Positions 1 to 13,429 are shown, counted from the first letter of the stretch. The stretch is 64,000 bases of DNA from Corydoras sp. C115 (GCA_019802505.1 JAFMOC010000106.1:496001-560000); one strand, 5' to 3'. Numbers and translations are program-made. The notes: generated from the sequence alone by a model not told the origin.

Positions 1-252
1 TGTTTGGACTTGGCCTGGACCTCAAATAGTCTTGCATTCAAGTCTTGACCACTTTTAGGATGAACTACAATAGAGACCTCTCTTTCAACATTTACATCTG
101 AAAACATATTAAATGCTTTTAGAGATGACTGGGCAAAGAATTCCCACAAACATAGTCCAGAATGTAGTGTTAAAAAGCCATTGAATAAGAGTATAAGCTG
201 GTAGAGCATCAAGGAGGGGACCAACTTCTCATCTCATGATCTTCCTCTTAAA

Positions 253-556
253 ACTAGGGTAATAGGGTGGTTCTTCATGCCCATCCAGGGAGATTGTTTC
301 AGGCCCTGGCCAGATACACCTAGGGCAGAGTGCCAATCTATCACTGGGCACACACTCACTCACGCAGACACACACACACACACACACACACACTACATTG
401 TAATCAATTCATCATGAATCCAAGTTTTTGGACTGTGGGAGAACCCCGGGAACCCAGAGAAAACCCAAGTGATGACTGGGAAAACATGGAACCTACACCC
501 GGATCATGGTTCAAACCTGGATCCCCAGTGCTGAGAGATGGATGAGCTAATAGTTG
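253..556 (-). mobile_element. Decayed V-SINE copy with CA expansion
   Basis: Tail-to-head order of the family on the minus strand: CCCATCCAGGGAGA, GGGCAGAGTGCCAATC, then an internal CA tract (368-392), then TTTTTGGACTGTGGGAG and the degenerate head CCCAGTGCTGAGAG. It is clearly older than the 14.9-kb copy. Confidence 0.75.
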
Positions 557-1466
557 AATACCAGAAGTCAGGAAAATAGTATATAAATTGTTCTGTCATT
601 GCATAAGAGTAGTACATATTTGCATACATATGCCTGTTCATAAACAAATAAAATAATCTGAAATATGATTAAATATTTTTACTACCAGTCCTGCTTTCAT
701 CAATTGCTAAATTGGAAAGCAGTATGTGTCATGTTGCTATTACAGCCGTACAAGCTGATATCGACTGTTCCTCACCTTTTTGGCTTTTTCTGCCATCGAC
801 AAGATTCCTTTTGAACCAGGCCTATTGTGTCCATTGACTGGGCTTTTGTTTGAGATGAAACAGATTATGTATGGCGAGCATCATGCTTGTGTACACACTG
901 GGAATAACATGCCTTCATACAAGACTCCAGATAATACTGACATGCGGATTATTCTCTTTGCACATCTCAGAATTTTGTCCGAGATGCTCAGCCCTGATTT
1001 TAGAGAAGTGTGTCAGGATTAAAGTTTTATTCTTCACAAACATGTCATGCCTCCATAGATTCGAGTCGAATACTTCAAAGAATGTCACTTTTTTCTTGCT
1101 TTATGTTTGAACTAAAAGGATTTTTAAAGTTTACTCGAGGTGTGAAACATGTTATTTTGATAAAATACTTTTAACATCTTAATAATCTATTTTCCTGACA
1201 TCCTTACAGGATACAATTTAGGTTCAGTCATGGGAGTGTTGAAAAACAATATTGTGCTCTTGTTTAATTTGTTACGGTCAGAACAAAAACTGTGTATTCC
1301 TTACCTTTTTTTTTAATTAATACAAAAAATAAGTAAGTAATACCCTCACCCCCTTGTATATAATTATCTATTGACATGCGAATGGCTAAGACAGTTTTGT
1401 AACTGCAAAGTCCAGAATTCATCTTTATTTGCTGAATTATAAAAAGATTGGGAATTATACCTTCAA

Positions 1467-1471
<5 letters not shown>
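557..1471. other. No gene seen
   Basis: AT-rich unique DNA. The short open frames at 780-1110 have no protein character. Confidence 0.5.
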
Positions 1472-1533
<62 letters not shown>

Positions 1534-1572
1534 ATTATAGATTACAACCTCTGCAGATTGTGTAGTGTTACA

Positions 1573-1605
<33 letters not shown>
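1472..1605. repeat. (TA)n and (GT)n microsatellites
   Basis: TA run 1472-1529 and GT run 1576-1605 separated by about 46 bp. Confidence 0.95.
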
Positions 1606-1606
<1 letters not shown>

Positions 1607-2139
1607 ACCCAATGCAAGACTCAAGAAGTCAGCACTTTCAGGACTCTGCACTCGTCATCTGGAATTTTAAGAGCTTCCATTCCATTCCCTCAATTCCTAT
1701 CTAATCTTAATATAGAACTACATACCCTTGTACCAGTTAAAATGTTTTAGACAAGATTAGAGCCCATAACACAATGTCTTTTGATTCTTTTTTTTAAGTA
1801 TTAAAAGTTTCCCTGTCAGGCCGCTGTATGGCAGAACTCTAATTCTACAGAAGTTGTCAGCTAATGAAGTATTAAATGCAATGGAATGCAAAGCGTTATA
1901 CTAAATCAGAAGCACTATTTCTGAGAGAATCAGATGAGACCACAGATCATGAGATGATGGAACAAGCAGGATAGCACTCTTCCTCGGTATTGATTGATGT
2001 ACATTAAAGAGAGATGGCATCCTGATACTGTGCTTGTTAATTTTTCAGCAGACCTGATGAAGTGAATTTTTGACTGATGTTTCCTGAAAGTGGCGACACA
2101 TGTTAATCCTCTGTTAATCCCCCCCACTGCCACAAGCAG

Positions 2140-2480
2140 ATGTGTCGCTTGATGTCCTCGGCAAGTGGCGCCGTGGCACTTAATAAAATATTGCTCCTTC
2201 TTTGACAGCCTACTTTAATTGACTCCCTTGTCAGTTTTATCAAACTGTGTTATCATCATTTGAGATGTTTCCCTTCTTTCTTCCTCTCTGGTTCCCTCAC
2301 TGCAGTTCCCTCCGTTTCTCGCTCTCCTGCCTGCTCTCTTAAGGAATAGGGTAGCAGACAGACCCTTAGTAACTTTGTTTAAGGAAGAGAAGGAAGAGTT
2401 GTGTGGAAGCGGTCTTGTCAAAAGATCCATAATTCAAGCACATCATTTTAATTTCCCTCTGTTCTTTCAAAGTGAAGCGG
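2140..2480. promoter_or_regulatory. Candidate conserved island
   Basis: Repeat-free, balanced composition, with TTTAATTGACTCC and TGACAG-like cores. Flanked by ordinary AT-rich DNA. No gene. Confidence 0.3.
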
Positions 2481-2977
2481 CACAGAAGAGACAGGCTGGT
2501 CATTAGCGGCTTAGCGGAGGTGTAGCGTCATGACATGAGAGACATGGAAATGTGCCAAGAAGAAAGTGACAACAGCGACGTAAGGGACAGAGGTTCCATC
2601 TGCCAGCCAGCAATGCTGAAAAACACACGACAAGTTGTTTACAAAAGGAAAAAAATAGTCACAAGTATAGGCGCGACTAGCCAAAACAGACTGAGGATGT
2701 GGTAACAGGAGAGGGTGTGAACTTTAAACAAACATACTCACTCTGTCTGCACTCCCACCATGCAGACATACTGACACTCCTACATAATATCTGTGGAATG
2801 GAGTGAATCACGAGAAAGTATGGTCAAGGCAGAGTGGACGGGTAGAAAAGGCCATCACAGTTGTGCTGCTTAGCATTGAAAAGGTGTGGATCCACCCCTT
2901 AGCATGAGGATCTAAGATCATTTTAAATAGGAAACACGTGCCACAATGAGAACTTAAAGTCTAACTGAGTGGCTGCT
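2481..2977. other. No gene seen
   Basis: Unique DNA with balanced composition. Nothing recognisable. Confidence 0.4.
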
Positions 2978-3265
2978 CTAAATCATGGTGACTATGCCTC
3001 CTTTTCCCAAGAGAGGCTTAAGTCCCACCTCTTCCTTTGAAGTCACAGGAAACTCATGGCATATCGGTTGGGTTTTGATGTCAGTCGCACTTTTGCTCAT
3101 CCCATTTTTTCCTCTCTCTGTAAAGCCGAGGTTCTGGTGACGGCTGGATTCTGACGCGCCACTGTACACCTCAGTAGTCGTTTTGATCATTAATTTATCA
3201 CAGTTCCAGCAGTTTGTTTGACAGGTGGGGGAACTTTCATCTTGAGGCTTTGTGGCTACCAAATA
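2978..3265. promoter_or_regulatory. Candidate conserved island
   Basis: Balanced composition, repeat-free, with GATCATTAATTTATCA and TTTGACAGGTGG cores. A minus-strand frame of 94 codons is open through it but has no recognisable domain, so I treat it as regulatory. Confidence 0.3.
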
Positions 3266-4684
3266 TTCTCTCTCTTCCTCTCTCTCTGCACCACCTCTTC
3301 TGACTGTATCGATTCATGCTGCTCTTTTTCACTAATATTAGCACATGCAGGTGTAATGAGGGGGCTGGCTCACTCTTAGTGCCATTTTATTGATGGTGTC
3401 ACTTCACCATGTGCAGGTTTTATCACAAGAGGTCAGAGACAAATTATGATCAGGGAGTCACAACATATTTTAAAGGTTTTTATTTTGTTTTTATCCTTGA
3501 TAAATCATATCAACCTCCACCCTAGTTTTTTCAGTACTGTCAGCCATTAATTCCAACAATTATTATACTGGTAAAGTAAAAGTGCTGTGCTTTATTATAT
3601 ATATTATTATTATTATTATTATTATATTATTTTATATTATTAATGAGATTTGATCAGTTCTACTTACTCGAATCACTGTGTAGTGTCTAAAAGATGGCAA
3701 GTGCAAATGATAACACAGGCAATATATATTAAGATGGGGTGTAAACATGTTTACAAAGTCACATGTACATTTTATACATCCAGTAGTTTACCAAAACCTA
3801 AAACCACAGAGCCTGTTCAGTGCATGCCTCTTTATATGTTAGCATACCTATTGACTCTGTTCTTAGCTTTTAAGCCATTCCCTTTAACTTTAATTCAGTG
3901 AATAAGAGAATAGTTACCCCTACATACTATATTCTTTGTGAAGAAGAGCCATAGAGCCTCGCTATGCACTCACTTCTTCTCGTTCCCTTTCTATCTCTCT
4001 CTTGAAGAGCTCAGGGATGTAGGTCTGCAAAGGTACTTCTCAAGACAGGAACTTCCAGGACTATTTTGGCATCAAAGCTTAGCGGGTGAGAGGGTCTGAC
4101 TCTCTGAAGTCAACTTGTGAAGGAGGGGAGGAGAGAAGGAAAGAGGAAGAGAGAAGAAGAGCAGGCCGAGTGTGTGCTTTGGGTCTAGAGGGAGCAGTTG
4201 AGAGTTAAAACAGGGGCAGCTCTGAGGGGGAATTGGGGCCGTAGAGAAGCTGTCTCAATGGGCGTTCGAAATAAAATCTTCCCCTGATGCTGAGGAGAAA
4301 TGGATGCTTTAGGGCATTTCTTTATGTTTACTACATTTACTCTTGTGTCTTAGAAGCTACATCTCTTACATCTCACAGGCAGAAGTGGCTGGTTGGTTTG
4401 TTGTATTTTTTTTTACATCATTTGGGGACATTGCAATAGGAAGTCTTGTTTTAGTCTTATGCAATCACAATATTTTATTTGAACACAATTCCTAAATAGG
4501 TTTTTAAGTAATATCTCGAATAGACTGACAATATTTAAAGTATATACATACTTTTATTATTACTTGTACAATTACCAATTAATATAAACATCATTACAAG
4601 AATTTAATAATAAGATATTGAATATATATGGGTTACTGTCATGTCTGGCACACATGGAAATGAATGTGAATTGTGATATAGATC
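3266..4684. other. No gene seen; ATT repeat and purine-rich patch
   Basis: ATT microsatellite at 3603-3634, purine-rich stretch at about 4110-4160, otherwise AT-rich unique DNA. Confidence 0.5.
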
Positions 4685-4965
4685 ACACTTACAAACTGCA
4701 ACTGTTTGCTTTATCTTCTGCCAACTCTACCAAGTTATTCATCTGGAAATAATCTGCATTCATCATTGTATTTTTAATCACAGAAAATAGAGAGACAAAG
4801 AAATGCCTTGGGGAGGGAGAGTAGGGGCAGACATCTGCAATTCCCAGAGCAGAGTTGGTATTGTTTCCTCGCATCGGCAAGCGTTCCGCAAATTGACTTT
4901 GAATGAATTTATTTTTAATGTGATGGTGATACTTCTTTGCCTGAAAGACTGTGTACAGTGTGCAC
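4685..4965. promoter_or_regulatory. Candidate conserved island
   Basis: Repeat-free with AATCTGCATTCATCATTG and TTGAATGAATTTATTTTTAA. The sharp edges against AT-rich flanks suggest constraint. The minus-strand frame through it is not protein-like. Confidence 0.3.
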
Positions 4966-5028
4966 AAGCAAATGTGTGAGAGATGAAAGGATGGGGGGAA
5001 TTAATATAGTATACTTTTTAATAATAAG

Positions 5029-5395
5029 TTATTATTATTATTATTATTATTATTTCACAAAAATATTTGGTATGTTCTCTGTTTAGCGTTGTTAATTCAG
5101 CCAGTTTACTTTTCTTCGTGGCGGTATGAAACACAAGGAATTTATAGATATTTGCTCTGTTAGTTGTTTGAACTTCACAGTCTTTACAAAACAGCACTCT
5201 CATCATAACATCCTGCTCCGATTGTTTTCATTAATAAATCAATTAGTGGCCCACTTCTGTTCCAAACGAAGTCCCTTCACAGTTCCTAAGTAGGACACAC
5301 TCAATTCAGACAAATGGAATTTTATACAGAACTGAATCTTTAGCCTTGTGTTATACAGCACACACACACACACACACACACATACACACACACAC
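5029..5395. repeat. TTA and CA microsatellites
   Basis: TTA run at 5029-5053 and interrupted CA run at 5358-5395. Confidence 0.9.
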
Positions 5396-5689
5396 GAACA
5401 TTTTAGTCACACGCCTAAGGATTTCAAAAAAGTAACTGTTTAATTGGTTAACCTACTAAATACTACTAAAATAAATGCTGGTTAATGTCTGATAATAAAA
5501 AGAACTACTTAGAATGGTCATTGTTCTTTTTTTAAGTGTTGGAGAAGTAATGGAGAAAAAAAAAAAAAACATTTCAAGACTTCAAGTCCTTAACAAGTAG
5601 TCGACAAAAGGTCAGAAATATAAATATTAAATAAGTCTCAGTTGGTGGGTTTCTATTTTTTTTTCCTGTCATTACATATACTTTATCTT

Positions 5690-5865
5690 AAGTGACTTAC
5701 AACTTGACTGTTGGGGTCAGAGCACAGGGTCAGTCATGACACAGCACCCTTGGAGCAATTAGGGTTAAGGGCCTTAAAAGCACACATTGGTAACTGAGGT
5801 GGACTTGGAGTTTAAACCCCCAACCTCCAGACTGAAGCCCAACACCTTAACCACTAACTCTTAAT
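5690..5865 (-). mobile_element. tRNA-derived SINE of a second family
   Basis: On the minus strand a tRNA-like head (TTAGTGGTTAAGGTGTTGG, then GGTTGGGGGTTTAAACTCC) is followed by a body that in plus orientation reads TGTTGGGGTCAGAGCACAGG and GAGCAATTAGGGTTAAGGGC. I know this body as a common teleost interspersed repeat. Confidence 0.6.
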
Positions 5866-5944
5866 TATGTGTAACTGTGTGTTATTTATTTATTTACACA
5901 TCATGTGAGTATTACCTATGGAAATATTAGAATAATGTAATCAT

Positions 5945-5993
5945 TAATAATACTAATAATAATACTAATAATCATCATCATCATCATCAATAA
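5945..5993. repeat. Compound AAT/ATC microsatellite
   Basis: AAT-type units switch to ATC units near 5970. Confidence 0.85.
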
Positions 5994-6054
5994 AGGGTAT
6001 ACATTTCCTAAGAGAACCAAATGATTATTTTAAAATGAATCAAAAGTGACATAA

Positions 6055-6450
6055 CCTTTTATAAAGTGCATTTTAGCAATCTAAAACTCTTACAATCAAA
6101 GACATGGATAGACATGCTTAGTGCACTGTCATTTACTTCTGCTTTAATTTTTCCAGTTAAGTTCACCGCTGATGAGGTGCCACTCCATTTCACTATGGGC
6201 AAGTCCCAGGCACCATGTGCAAAGTGCCAGCCTCTGCATTTAGCAAAAGACTGGGCCATCCATTATTGAGCAAACAGAGTCCTGTCTGTCTCAAGTGCTT
6301 TGGGGCACCAATTAAATGTATCAGCAACTGCATGTGGGTGGGAGGGGGCAGAGGACCGGGGTGCAGACTCATGAGAGCAGTCTCAATAAAATATTGATGG
6401 TTTTAATTGAGAGGTTTTAGCTTGTTCATGGTCGATAGCATCTGGAGGAG
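6055..6450. promoter_or_regulatory. Candidate conserved island
   Basis: Repeat-free and balanced, open on both strands over 6059-6269, with many TGCATTTA/ATTAAATG-type octamer and homeodomain cores. It ends before a V-SINE-tail insertion. One of the clearer islands on the 3' side. Confidence 0.4.
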
Positions 6451-6605
6451 GATCTAAGGTAGTTGGGTGTATAGTGAGTAAATCACATGTTATGCATTTG
6501 TTAATTGGGTGTAATTACATGCTTTGTGCAGACATAGCTTAAGAGAAAAACAGTGGCACACAACATGGTAAAAGTATGCATGCCATCACGCTTCTTTATC
6601 TTATT

Positions 6606-6731
6606 CATTCATTCATTATCTTCCGCTTTATCCTCTATTAGGGTCGCGGTGGGGTTCCCCATGCCCATCCAGGGGAGAACGTCTCGGGCGCCGGGCAGAC
6701 AAACCCAGGACAGGGCGCCAACCTATTGCTG
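6606..6731 (-). mobile_element. 5'-truncated V-SINE-tail insertion with 13-bp TSD
   Basis: 126 bp matching the 3' part of the element at 14874-15225, ending in (AATG)n on the minus strand. Flanked by the direct repeat TCTTTATCTTATT at 6593-6605 and 6732-6744. The tRNA head and central domain are absent. Confidence 0.85.
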
Positions 6732-7079
6732 TCTTTATCTTATTTGTTTATCTTATTCTTTACCTAGATTAGGCTAAATAAATGAAATGTGTATGATTGG
6801 CCATTTTCAATGACTACATGTAAATAGACAGAGATAAATAAAATAGATACAGCTGTAAGCAGGCCTAAATATCACAGAGGGATACATGCCAACTATAATA
6901 AAACTCTCACATTTATCTCTGCAGCATGTTTTCACATGTTGGCTTAGCTACATGTTTCTCCCAATGATTACACTGTTTCATTATTATGTTGTAGTTGGCT
7001 GTTTGATCAGGTATCTTCAGGGTGGTATTATTAACTAATAGCTTGTTCTCTTTGTACATAAAAGAGACATTTTTTCTCC

Positions 7080-7345
7080 ACATATTTCTTCAAAATGTTG
7101 TACAGTAAAACCCCTGCGAATTGCTTCGTCTCCCTCTTTGACTTACACCAGCTTGCTGGCGTCAGCTTTGTGCAAGTGGCAGCTTTAATTTGGAAATAGA
7201 AAAACAACTCAGAGTGAATATTGATTTCAAAAGTACTCGTGTGCCTGTAAAACCAGCAGCATGGCAACCTGCAGTCTTCAATTAGGCCGCTGTGTGTAGG
7301 TGTGTGTTTTCATTTGGGCTCTGTGTTCAGTCGAAATGATACATT
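7080..7345. promoter_or_regulatory. Candidate conserved island
   Basis: Balanced unique DNA with CAGCTTTAATTTGG and TTCAATTAGGCCGC. No gene. Confidence 0.35.
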
Positions 7346-8731
7346 AAAGCCTGTGTTTTGCTTCAATCAGACTCAAAAAATACATACTCACACCCTGCAA
7401 TGTCTGCGGCTGACTCTTAACAATTTTACACAAACAAGTACATGCACAAGGGCTAAATCCATCTTATAAATATATACCTGTTTATGCACTTTCAACAGGC
7501 CAATGAAGTTTTCAAAACTCAAGACTATAACTTTAGGAGGAACCAGCAGAACTGCAGTATTATCAATCCTGATTATTCATCGCATGTATTTGTACCTATT
7601 TTTTATACATCACAGTTAGTGCTTGCGGTTTGGATGTGTATTAAGTTTTTTTTTAACATTCTAAATGTCTTAGCATCACAAACAGAGTTAGAAAGATAAT
7701 TTTACTATAAGGATATGAAATGAGTTTTGGCACCAGACGACACTCTTCACAGACAGTTAACGCAGTTAACGAGCCAGGGTATATCTTTGGAAACTCGAGT
7801 GTAGGTATGAGTGAGCAAATCCAGTGATTGTCCTGTATGTCAGAGTCAGGGCCTTGAATTGAACATGGGTGGATACTGAAAGTCAATGGACAAAGATGAG
7901 TAATGGAGTAACATTGGCTTGCTTGATTAAACATTAGATGAGTTACAGCTTATATGATATTATATATAGTATGTCGTGCATTATGTATTGTATATTGTTC
8001 ATTTGTATTTTTACTGATTGATGCTATTTCTTTGGAGACATTTATGAAGCATGTTATCTTAACTTTAAACAAAATATTCCCAGAATAAACGTTGACATAG
8101 AATTGAATTTTGGATTTAAAGCCAGAACTCTCATGTAGCATCATGTTTAACAACCAGGAAGGAAATGCAGTCAGTAATGAGCTTAACAAATGCCTTGTCA
8201 GATAAAAACAAATATTGTAATTGCAAACCATGAAGAATTAGAAATTAAAATATATTTTAATAAGTTCATTCATGACCATTTGGAAATTCTAGTCTAAAAG
8301 CTTGGGAGTGGATTAATTTAAATTCTCATTAAACCTCTTAGTCACTTACATTGTCATTACACCACTTTAAGCAAATTCATCCCTTTTTTGCCAGCTTTCA
8401 AGTTCCATCCTTTTCCTTTTCGAGACAGACTAACTGCGTGTGCAGCTCTCTATCCTATAAGGCTTTGGTAAAAGTGTGTCTGCTGTGTGGATTATGCTGG
8501 AAATGCTCCTCGCTGAGAGGATGGCACATGTAGAGGCAGCACACAGCTACACGCAGCTCATGTAGTCCTTCTTCACTGCAGTTTTAAGAAGACATGGCTC
8601 TAATGCAGACATTAGTAAACCCCTGCCATCGTGAGCAGAGAATGACACGGCACGACTTCTACAAAGTGCTTAAATATCTTAAGACATGTAATGCATAATT
8701 GAGGTGCATTATGTCTTGGTGATGTGTTTCC

Positions 8732-8735
<4 letters not shown>
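7346..8735. other. No gene seen
   Basis: AT-rich unique DNA. 8340-8680 is more balanced and could be a weak island. Confidence 0.45.

Positions 8736-8786
<51 letters not shown>
8736..8786. repeat. (GT)n microsatellite
   Basis: About 25 uninterrupted GT units. The Thr/His open frames across it on the other strand are artefacts. Confidence 0.95.
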
Positions 8787-8789
<3 letters not shown>

Positions 8790-10489
8790 CTAGTGGGGAG
8801 TAATGTGGGCAGCCTGGCCTGTACTTCATTAAAAAGAAAACAGTGTTCTCTAGTAGCAAGCCTAAACACACTGTTGACATTTTTATCCCTGTGAGTAAAT
8901 CAACATTTATGTGTGGATGGTTGAATGTAACAGACTGTTAATTTAGAAACAGTGTATATATGTGTGTCTGAGACTACATGAAGGCAAGTGATGCAATTTT
9001 TTTCTTCAGCCTTCCACAGAATGTTAGTGATCAATAGTGCCTCTAGTGGAAAATCTTTGCATTACCAGCAAAATCCCACACTTTACCTCACCATAGAATG
9101 TGTAATAAATGTGTTTCCTTTGTGAACATAAGTAAAGAATTAAAGTAAAAATAATATTTATGGTATGTTATGGTATTCGAAAGCAATCTCAAGAGTGTAT
9201 TCATTTTACTTTTAATTTATTTACTATTCATTATAATTAAAATATAATATATAAGTTACAAATTATAAAAAGAATTGAAAACACTCAGTAGTGCACAGCT
9301 GAAATGCCTGTGTATTTAGAATTCTTTTTGATCATGTAATTTACATAAAACATACTATGTGAAAATCAGCATGACTGAATTGTAAGCATATTATTTGCAG
9401 TCTGCGAGTATGGGCTTGATACTGGGCTAAATGACTAACAGGAAAAAAATGAATAACTCATATAATTTGTATAATTAATCTTCTCGTGTCAGGTCCTTAA
9501 GTCTTTTAAATAGTTTTATATTCAAAAAAACTAAATTGACATGCTAGCTTAAGTCTAAAGTTAAAGTATTATAACGAACCTCTCTAACACCATGAGGTGA
9601 AACTCCAGTCAGTGGTTTACATGATCATCCGAAGTGCCACAAGAAAAACCTTTTCATATTCATATTCATATTCATTATTCAATAGTCATTTAACATGATG
9701 CTTAATTATTAAGGCTTTTTGACACTTTAATTTTGAATAGACAGCCTTCCTTTTTATTACATGTCAAAACCACACTGATTATTGTGTATTTTGGTGACTC
9801 TGACAGTGATCTCTCATGTTCTGCCATTGCTGAGATACCAAAGTTATGACTGTAAGACACCAAGTAGTTCTGTTTGGTAACCCATTGCCAAACAGCTGGT
9901 ATTTTGGATAATCAAAATAACATTTTTATGGAATTACATTAATTATAAATTAATTATAAACATAAATTAAAAATTAAAAACTCACATTATACAAATTATT
10001 ATCATTACAAAATTTAATGACACTATTAGATATTACACTAACTATAATTTCGAATATACGATTTCTTGAAAGTTTAGAAAAGTTTTTGTGTTTTTTTAGA
10101 AAAAATTGGTGTCACTGAAAATAGACAACCATACACATTACATATTTTTTACATTTTCAGAAAAATGACATGCATACTTCAAAAGTGGCCAGTCTGTGTT
10201 AATACGTGATCAGACAACACTAACAACTGGCATGTCCTGGCAATTTAATTGCTTTAATGAATGACTTGTCTCATGTAACATGCCAGTGATGAGGCTATGA
10301 TTATTGCCCAACCCGTAATGTCTGTCTTTAATATATATTTAATTAAAAATGTTGAATAAAGGGCACTGGCAGTGAAGACAAGCACACTGTGAATTGATTT
10401 TGTGTATTTGGAAATGCCCCACTGTCCACTGATACCTCTTGCTATTTCAATTATATCAGATTTAGCAAGGAAATAAAGTGGGAAATGGA

Positions 10490-10493
<4 letters not shown>
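8787..10493. other. No gene seen
   Basis: Strongly AT-rich unique DNA, with an AATTATAAATTA-type simple stretch near 9940-9980. Confidence 0.5.

Positions 10494-10556
<63 letters not shown>
10494..10556. repeat. (GT)n microsatellite
   Basis: About 31 uninterrupted GT units. Confidence 0.95.
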
Positions 10557-10557
<1 letters not shown>

Positions 10558-10599
10558 ATGTTGCTTGCTTTATACAATCACATTTGGCAGCATGATCCT

Positions 10600-10990
10600 T
10601 TTCAAGTGCATTTCAATTAGGGCATGATTCTCTTATTCTATTACAGTCTGACTCCTCTCCACTAACAATGAACCCTGATTCCTTAATGTGCACCGCTGCA
10701 AGAACCAGCCGTGTCTAATGTATACAATTTAATTTCCTTAATTGTGCTTCCGAGTGATTTTCATATCCTAATTCCTACAATAGTCTTTGATTTCTAAATT
10801 GTGCTTAGCTCTAATGAAAGAGGGCAGCCGAAAACATATGTTAGGACCAAGATCTAATCAGGCCGCTAACGTCTGCATTTATGAGGCTGAGACCTGCATG
10901 CATGGCCCTCCAACAATTCCAGCCAATTATCTTTCTAGCTGGAGCTGAAAGAACAACTGTTAATAATGATATATTTGATAGCACTTGTCT
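10600..10990. promoter_or_regulatory. Strong candidate conserved non-coding element
   Basis: About 390 bp free of repeats with clustered homeodomain-type cores (TTCAATTAGGGC, TTTAATTTCCTTAATTG, CCAATTATC), balanced composition and no plausible frame. This is the look of vertebrate developmental enhancers. Confidence 0.45.
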
Positions 10991-11049
10991 CCTGCTCATA
11001 TGAAGCTCAGACGTGTTTCTACAGTGCTACAAACACTTTTTAAAAAATA

Positions 11050-12190
11050 ATTACCTAATTTAAATGTATTTTGCTCGATCATGTCATAAAAGTAGGGTCA
11101 TTTTAATTGTCTCTCACATATTGTCTTTTGCCAGCACTTCTTTTGTCTATTTGTGTTTTTGGTTCTGACCACTTCAACCATGTGTTTGTGTTTACTTTCA
11201 GTTAGGTCAAGTGTTCTTTTCACTAATTCTCGGCTTTGTTTAGTCTCTGTCTGTGACTGGTTCCATAGTTTATATTCCATGTATTTTTATGTTTCTGCTT
11301 TTAGTTTGTTGCTCTTGTAAATTGTAAATCCTATTTTGTGGAATGTTGTCTTTTGTACTTTCTTGAGTGGAGCTGTTGCTCTAGCCCTTCCTCCTGGTTC
11401 CCTAAATCATGTAATAACCTGCTAAAGGACACAAGGCCAGCAAGTCCAGCTCGGCCTACAGAATCTAGTATTAAAGCAGTTTTCTTTATTTATTGTCATT
11501 TGGAGACACTCCTGCCTTTCCCTGATTATTACTGTTCACAAGCACTATCTCATACTGTATACACGTCTAGGCTGGCATTTCCCCCAAGTTTCAAAACTTT
11601 AATTGTGTATTATCTTTTTAAGGATGTTGCTTCACCATATTATTCCACTATGGACTTTGTACAATGTACTACAAACTCCACTCCTCGTTGCCTTATGGTG
11701 GTCAGCTTTTCTATTCTTGCTCTCAACAGATGTCATTCTCTCTTAGCCTCTTATCCCACTAAGAATAAGTTCTCAGCCCTCAAACTTTCTCTGCCACCTG
11801 GCTTCCAAGATGACTTGGCAAGTGGTTCTACAGAACCAGAGCATAATCTTCTCTAAGGGTTGTCTTTAGGTTCGAAGTCCACCTTCGCTGTGGGTTGCTT
11901 TCTAATTCCAGCGGCCGGTTCTGCTTGTCTCCAACTCCTGAGCCTACATTCTATTTGTGTGATGTTTTTTTGGGTTATTAAAGCTTCACCTTATGCTTCT
12001 CTGGGCCATGCATTTTTTATTTACTGTCTCAATTCTCTTGGAACTTATTAGCTTAGTGTTTTTAAATGTGTCTGAGTTTCTTTTAGAAATAAGTTACATA
12101 GTTCTTACTGAGGTAGATCTGCTGCTCCCGTCATTCTCCTTGGCCCTCTGATTGTCACAGTTGCATTTTTTTTCTGCTTCATGGTTACAA
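11050..12190. other. T/C-rich anomalous segment, possible decayed retroelement LTR
   Basis: Long stretch with strong strand bias for T and C, open in one plus frame over 11338-11856 and 11860-12051, but with no recognisable protein motif. TTGGGTTATTAAAGCTTCACC near 11970-11990 and nearby text recall retrotransposon LTR 3' parts. No boundaries or target-site duplication were found, so this is weak. Confidence 0.2.
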
Positions 12191-13425
12191 TACAAATCCA
12201 AAAATAATTTGATTGCTGTGGTACATGTGGGAGTAGGTCTATTATATTATGCCTTAAGATTTTTTTGTACATTTATAACCAATAGCAGAAGATGTGTACC
12301 AAAGCATAGAATAAGGAAGTCTTGAAAATAAATTGATGTGGTTTGGAACAGCAGTCATTATTTTTTTTAACACAAATAAGCTTTTAGGCTGCTTTTAGGT
12401 ATAACATTGTTATGCATTTTATATATTTCTGTAGGATTTCAGTCTTTGTAGTTGCCGTGATGATGCCAGAGCTATCCACAGTCCAAAGTATGGATTATGG
12501 TCCTGCACTCAGAGTGAAAGTAATGTAGCGATGCCCCTTTCTATTGATCGAAACATCACTATGAGGCAATTTGGTGTCCTTGTCCTATATGACATTGCTT
12601 CATCTGGAGGTGAAAGCCTTTTTGCATTTTAAAAGAAGCACATTTTTGTTTGCTGGCTGCCATTTAATGGTAATTGCCAATAGTTAAGTATAATATAAGT
12701 TAATAATCAGTGGAAATGCAATTCTCTAAATTCAAGTTGCTTTCTTTTAAACAGACATGCCTGGAAATTATAAGTGAAAAAGATTTACTTTTTGAAACTG
12801 TAACAAACCTACCTGGATGAAGACCCAGGTTTAGTTTGCCCCATACACACAGTGAGAGAGATGGCAGAGAAGTAAGAAAGGACCACAGATCAAAAGTCCC
12901 AAAACAATGTAGATACTGGGGTCACCAGGTCTCTAAAACTACCCTTAGATGAAACATTCATGCTGTGACAGATTATTCAGAAGATGTGCAAGGAAAAGCC
13001 TTAACGCAAACAGTGCTCTATTGTTTGATGAAAAATAAACTGCTTTTTTCAGGGGAAAAAATGCCTACTAAAGGTATGGTTGAGGGTCTGTAATTTGTGG
13101 GTCTAAGTTATAGAGCTGTCAAGTGTTGTAGCTGTTGTTAACTTTATGTAAATATTATGTAAATTCATAATAACATCTTGTTTCAGTTTTTTTGCAACAT
13201 AGGCAAATACCATTAATAAAAAGGTTAATAACGTAACGTTAAATAAATAACAAAATGTCTATCTATTCTGCCATTTTAATCTTGGTTTAATTTTGATAAA
13301 ATTTAAGAATTATCTCCCAAAATGTGAGACAAAAAAGTCATTTTTAAATTTGAAAACATGCACATACAATAAAAATGAGCCATGCATCTAATTTGGACTA
13401 TTTTCTCCCTACTAAACCATAACAG
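12191..13425. other. No gene seen
   Basis: AT-rich unique DNA. A short balanced segment lies at about 12430-12620. Confidence 0.45.
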
Positions 13426-13429
13426 ACTT

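Noticed and set aside
8612..8880. Open frames rich in Thr-His repeats
   Set aside because: They are translations of GT/CA microsatellites; the same applies at 10254-10577, 19686-19910, 24557-24814, 28886-29301 and 42233-42568.
11338..11856. 172-codon frame
   Set aside because: Starts at a non-ATG codon, composition-driven in T/C-rich DNA, no family resemblance.
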